Source: a bacterium
GTDB lineage: Bacteria > JAHJDO01
Assembly (NCBI GenBank): GCA_030671985.1
Contig: DAOVHI010000001.1
Location: forward strand, 1-25,393
Length of the DNA stretch: 25,393 nt
Reading direction: 5' to 3'
The notes under the pieces are model-generated. The model did no database searches and had not been told where the DNA came from. It worked only from the letters and a program-made list of their open reading frames with translations. Made by a program: the position numbers and the translations under genes. How positions within the stretch are numbered: position 1 is the stretch's first letter; the number at the start of each line of letters is the position of its first letter. Of the stretch, positions 23,830 to 25,393 are shown piece after piece.

Positions 23830-24665
23830 TCCTGCAGTTTTAAGCGGCTTATTCTTTCTTTTATTATTTTAAGAAATTGCTGTTTTTTTTCGGAGTTAAT
23901 GCGAGAAGTTTCTATGATTCTTTTCATAACGCCAAATTTGTTTTCAAATTTTTCGTATCTAATTTTTGGAGGAACGTTTAAGTATTCAGCCAAGTTATCA
24001 AAATCTTCTATTTGTAATTTGTTTTTTTTGCCGTTAATAGTTATAGCCGAATCTTCCTCATTGGGAATAACAAGTTTAGAGCATACAAGATCATAAGCAG
24101 GTGTTAAGCGAATATCATCTTGGTTTTTATAAGAAATGGAGTAATTTTTTAGGTGGGCATCACCATTGCCGAGAATAAAGCTAAGAACAACTCGCTCGAA
24201 AAATAATTGCATATCGTAACCTGGCGCTGAAGATATTTCTTTTAATCTTCGACCTATTTGTTCGACAGATCCTTTATATTTATCCGTTTGTTCAAGAATT
24301 TGCGCAAAATCCTCCTGATGGATCTTTGTTCCTTTTTCCCGATCAAATCTTTTAATCACATAAGCAAGACTATTATCTTTTAAAGGAATCAAACAATGAA
24401 AAGGAATGTCTATATTTAATTCTTCGGCGATATCCATGCAGCACTGTTCGTTTTCCGGAATATTTAAAAAAGTTTGTGTTTGTGGTTTTAATATATATTC
24501 TCCTCCTTCAGCCACGGGGATTAACATATTTTGTTTCTTATCCAACTTAACAGACAGCTTAGGCTGAACTCCTGAAATAGAAAGTTTGCCGGTTAGTTTT
24601 TGTGCCTTCAGAGATATGTCCTCTAAGTTAAAATCAATTATTGGTAGTTTAGAAGAATTAAACAT
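23826..24665 (-). CDS. hipT: HipT-like serine/threonine kinase toxin (HipA lacking the N-subdomain)
   Basis: 279 aa, HipA-like C-terminal kinase without the N-terminal subdomain 1, which is encoded by the preceding gene. Visible features: the Gly-rich loop with S29-I30-S31 followed by GVQPKLSVKL; ATP-binding K60 in EYILKP; VIKRFDRE; catalytic loop ILGNGDAHLKNYS (N167, D169, H171, K173, N174); and metal-binding D192 in TPAYDL. In E. coli HipT an SIS motif in this loop carries the autophosphorylation serines, and the kinase phosphorylates tryptophanyl-tRNA synthetase; the target here is unknown. It is shorter than E. coli HipT (about 335 aa). It starts 3 nt after hipS and overlaps the next gene by 4 nt. 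Confidence 0.88.
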   Translation of the reverse strand: MFNSSKLPIIDFNLEDISLKAQKLTGKLSISGVQPKLSVKLDKKQNMLIPVAEGGEYILKPQTQTFLNIPENEQCCMDIAEELNIDIPFHCLIPLKDNSLAYVIKRFDREKGTKIHQEDFAQILEQTDKYKGSVEQIGRRLKEISSAPGYDMQLFFERVVLSFILGNGDAHLKNYSISYKNQDDIRLTPAYDLVCSKLVIPNEEDSAITINGKKNKLQIEDFDNLAEYLNVPPKIRYEKFENKFGVMKRIIETSRINSEKKQQFLKIIKERISRLKLQE

Positions 24666-24668
24666 TTT

Positions 24669-24992
24669 TTATTCCGTTTTTCTTACGGTAACAGCACCGA
24701 TGGTATCGCAACTGGTACTTGCCAACAATAGACCAAAAAAATCTTTGGTGTCGACTTTTAGTGTTCTGCTTACAATATTTAAATACCAGCCTTCAGGAAG
24801 AAGTCCTTTAAAGAAAGCGAATAATTCTTTTGAATAATATGGTTTCTTTCTAAGAGGTAAAGACATTGAAATTGGAATATTTTTTTTAGAAAATTCATTA
24901 TCATACTGAAAAATATAACCATTTTGGGTTTCAGCAATACGCCCCGCTAATTCGTTTTTATAAAAAACATGTGCTTCTCTTAATTTATTCAT
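24669..24992 (-). CDS. hipS: HipS-like antitoxin (free-standing HipA N-terminal subdomain 1)
   Basis: 107 aa from ATG 24992, chosen because MNKLREAHVFYKNELAGRI aligns with the beginning of HipA N-domains and gives an overlap with the hipB stop (ATGAATAA). Earlier in-frame ATGs at 25016 and 25004 are possible. It has the HipA N-subdomain pattern: YKNELAGRIAE, FQYDNEF, IPISMSLPLR, FAFFKGLLPEGWYL, and GLLLASTSCDTIGAVTV. In full-length HipA these segments are fused to the kinase. In E. coli HipBST the separate HipS inhibits HipT by inserting a tryptophan near its active site; W69 in LLPEGW is the likely counterpart. It sits between hipB and hipT, 3 nt from the latter. Confidence 0.85.
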   Translation of the reverse strand: MNKLREAHVFYKNELAGRIAETQNGYIFQYDNEFSKKNIPISMSLPLRKKPYYSKELFAFFKGLLPEGWYLNIVSRTLKVDTKDFFGLLLASTSCDTIGAVTVRKTE

Positions 24993-25233
24993 GTTTTGCG
25001 GCATGTTGAGGTTCATTTCTCTTTATTTCCGGATGATATCCCAGAAAGTCCAAAACCTGCAGAAGCTTATCCATTCTTATTGTTGTCTTTCCGCGTTCAA
25101 GTTCTCTCAAAAAACGCAAACCGACTCCAGCTCGTTTAGCAAACTCGACTTGTGTTAAACCATTTTTCTTTCGTAAATTTTTTATCTGAGAAGAAATACT
25201 CATCGTGTAGCGAAGTAAATGTTCTTGATTCAT
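24985..25233 (-). CDS. hipB: HipB-like helix-turn-helix repressor/antitoxin
   Basis: 82 aa from ATG 25233. GAGGT lies 5 nt before this ATG, but the promoter -10 ends 10 nt upstream, so the transcript may be nearly leaderless. ATG 25203 (MSISSQIKNL) is an alternative that matches the family start. A longer open frame to 25332 runs through the operators and promoter and is rejected. XRE/HipB-type HTH: QIKNLRKKNGLTQVEFAKRA, GVGLRFLRELERGKTTIRM, then DKLLQVLDFLGYHPEI. In HipBA and HipBST systems it dimerises, binds operator repeats and represses the operon together with the kinase. Its stop overlaps the hipS start. Confidence 0.87.
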   Translation of the reverse strand: MNQEHLLRYTMSISSQIKNLRKKNGLTQVEFAKRAGVGLRFLRELERGKTTIRMDKLLQVLDFLGYHPEIKRNEPQHAAKHE

Positions 25234-25243
25234 AATTAACCTC

Positions 25244-25272
25244 ATTATGTCACATATCTGGTATAGTTTCAA
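25244..25272 (-). promoter_or_regulatory. Promoter of the hipBST-EEP operon
   Basis: On the minus strand, TTGAAA (25272-25267), a 17-nt spacer and extended -10 TGA-CATAAT (box 25249-25244). The start is predicted near 25237, only a few bases before ATG 25233. An operator-like site lies in the spacer. Confidence 0.65.
25251..25262. promoter_or_regulatory. Operator-like site 1, inside the hip promoter spacer
   Basis: On the minus strand ACCAGATATGTG with TAT before it. The left half TATACC-GATA matches site 4 (TATACCTGATA) at 10 of 11 positions; the right half is degenerate. Binding here would block RNA polymerase directly. Confidence 0.45.
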
Positions 25273-25292
25273 TGTGTTTTTGTAAATTTCAT

Positions 25293-25304
25293 ACCCATTA
25301 GGGC
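25293..25304. promoter_or_regulatory. Operator-like site 2
   Basis: ACCCATTAGGGC on the plus strand, preceded by AT: facing CCC and GGG half-sites with a 4-nt centre. Its centre is 42 bp from site 1. Confidence 0.45.
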
Positions 25305-25323
25305 GCAAAAGCATTGTATTTAT

Positions 25324-25335
25324 ACCCTGCAAGGT
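25324..25335. promoter_or_regulatory. Operator-like site 3
   Basis: ACCCTGCAAGGT preceded by TAT: a near-perfect palindrome (five of six pairs). Its centre is 31 bp from site 2. Confidence 0.5.
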
Positions 25336-25364
25336 CTATTTTTTGGAAGTGCGACATAATTTAT

Positions 25365-25376
25365 ACCTGATAGGGT
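25365..25376. promoter_or_regulatory. Operator-like site 4
   Basis: ACCTGATAGGGT preceded by TAT: outer ACC/GGT halves are symmetrical. Its centre is 41 bp from site 3. The series may continue beyond the window edge. Confidence 0.5.
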
Positions 25377-25393
25377 GCTATTCTTCTGGATAG

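Noticed and set aside
24665-24992. Frameshift or nonsense split of one hipA gene into two pieces
   Set aside because: The N-part ends with its own stop after a complete subdomain, the kinase starts with its own ATG at the domain boundary, and HipBST hallmark residues are kept. This fits a natural split rather than decay.
25234-25332. Longer hipB start at 25332
   Set aside because: The extension would translate two operator-like sites and the -35/-10 boxes, and it adds residues not typical of HipB.

Overview
This 25.4 kb window reads as bacterial chromosome of moderate to low G+C (judged by eye). Every gene is compact and most sit in short operons. The Kdo transferase WaaA implies a Gram-negative envelope with lipid A. 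EF-G2-like, YebC, DnaG-RpoD, DUF4321, DUF4015 and an AmrS-type radical SAM protein together suggest an uncultivated or deep-branching phylum (Omnitrophota-like or a similar lineage). That placement is inference. I see no tRNA, rRNA, CRISPR array or transposase, and no gap longer than 300 bases without a gene.

Left part (1-14.9 kb), housekeeping. A serS-hflK operon runs leftward, with hflK cut by the window edge. Divergent to it run an EF-G paralogue, yebC, ruvC and ruvA, nearly gap-free. A leftward exported LysM/DUF4015 protein follows, then rightward HIT (HinT-like), dnaG and rpoD; dnaG has a strong sigma-70-type promoter. Leftward again come amrS-DUF4321 and tauE/safE-waaA. The interval between waaA and amrS holds a perfect 24-bp palindrome and repeat-like debris that reaches into the waaA stop codon.

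Middle part (14.9-21.1 kb), a catabolic operon. A DeoR-family regulator, a mannitol-1-phosphate 5-dehydrogenase homologue, a zinc alcohol/polyol dehydrogenase, and the E1-alpha, E1-beta and E2 subunits of a 2-oxoacid/acetoin dehydrogenase complex are mostly coupled by ATGA overlaps. A near-consensus promoter and 10-bp direct repeats precede the regulator. No E3 gene is present in the window.

Right part (21.2-25.4 kb), accessory and more AT-rich. A leftward operon encodes a HipB-type repressor, a free-standing HipA N-subdomain (HipS), a short HipA kinase (HipT) and an exported endonuclease/exonuclease/phosphatase-family protein whose start codon overlaps the hipT stop. This matches the tripartite HipBST toxin-antitoxin architecture with an extra, translationally coupled fourth gene. 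Four similar operator-like sites, spaced at near-integral helical turns, lie upstream of hipB. A divergent DUF3800-like protein lies downstream. This end holds the most promising candidate for an undescribed arrangement.
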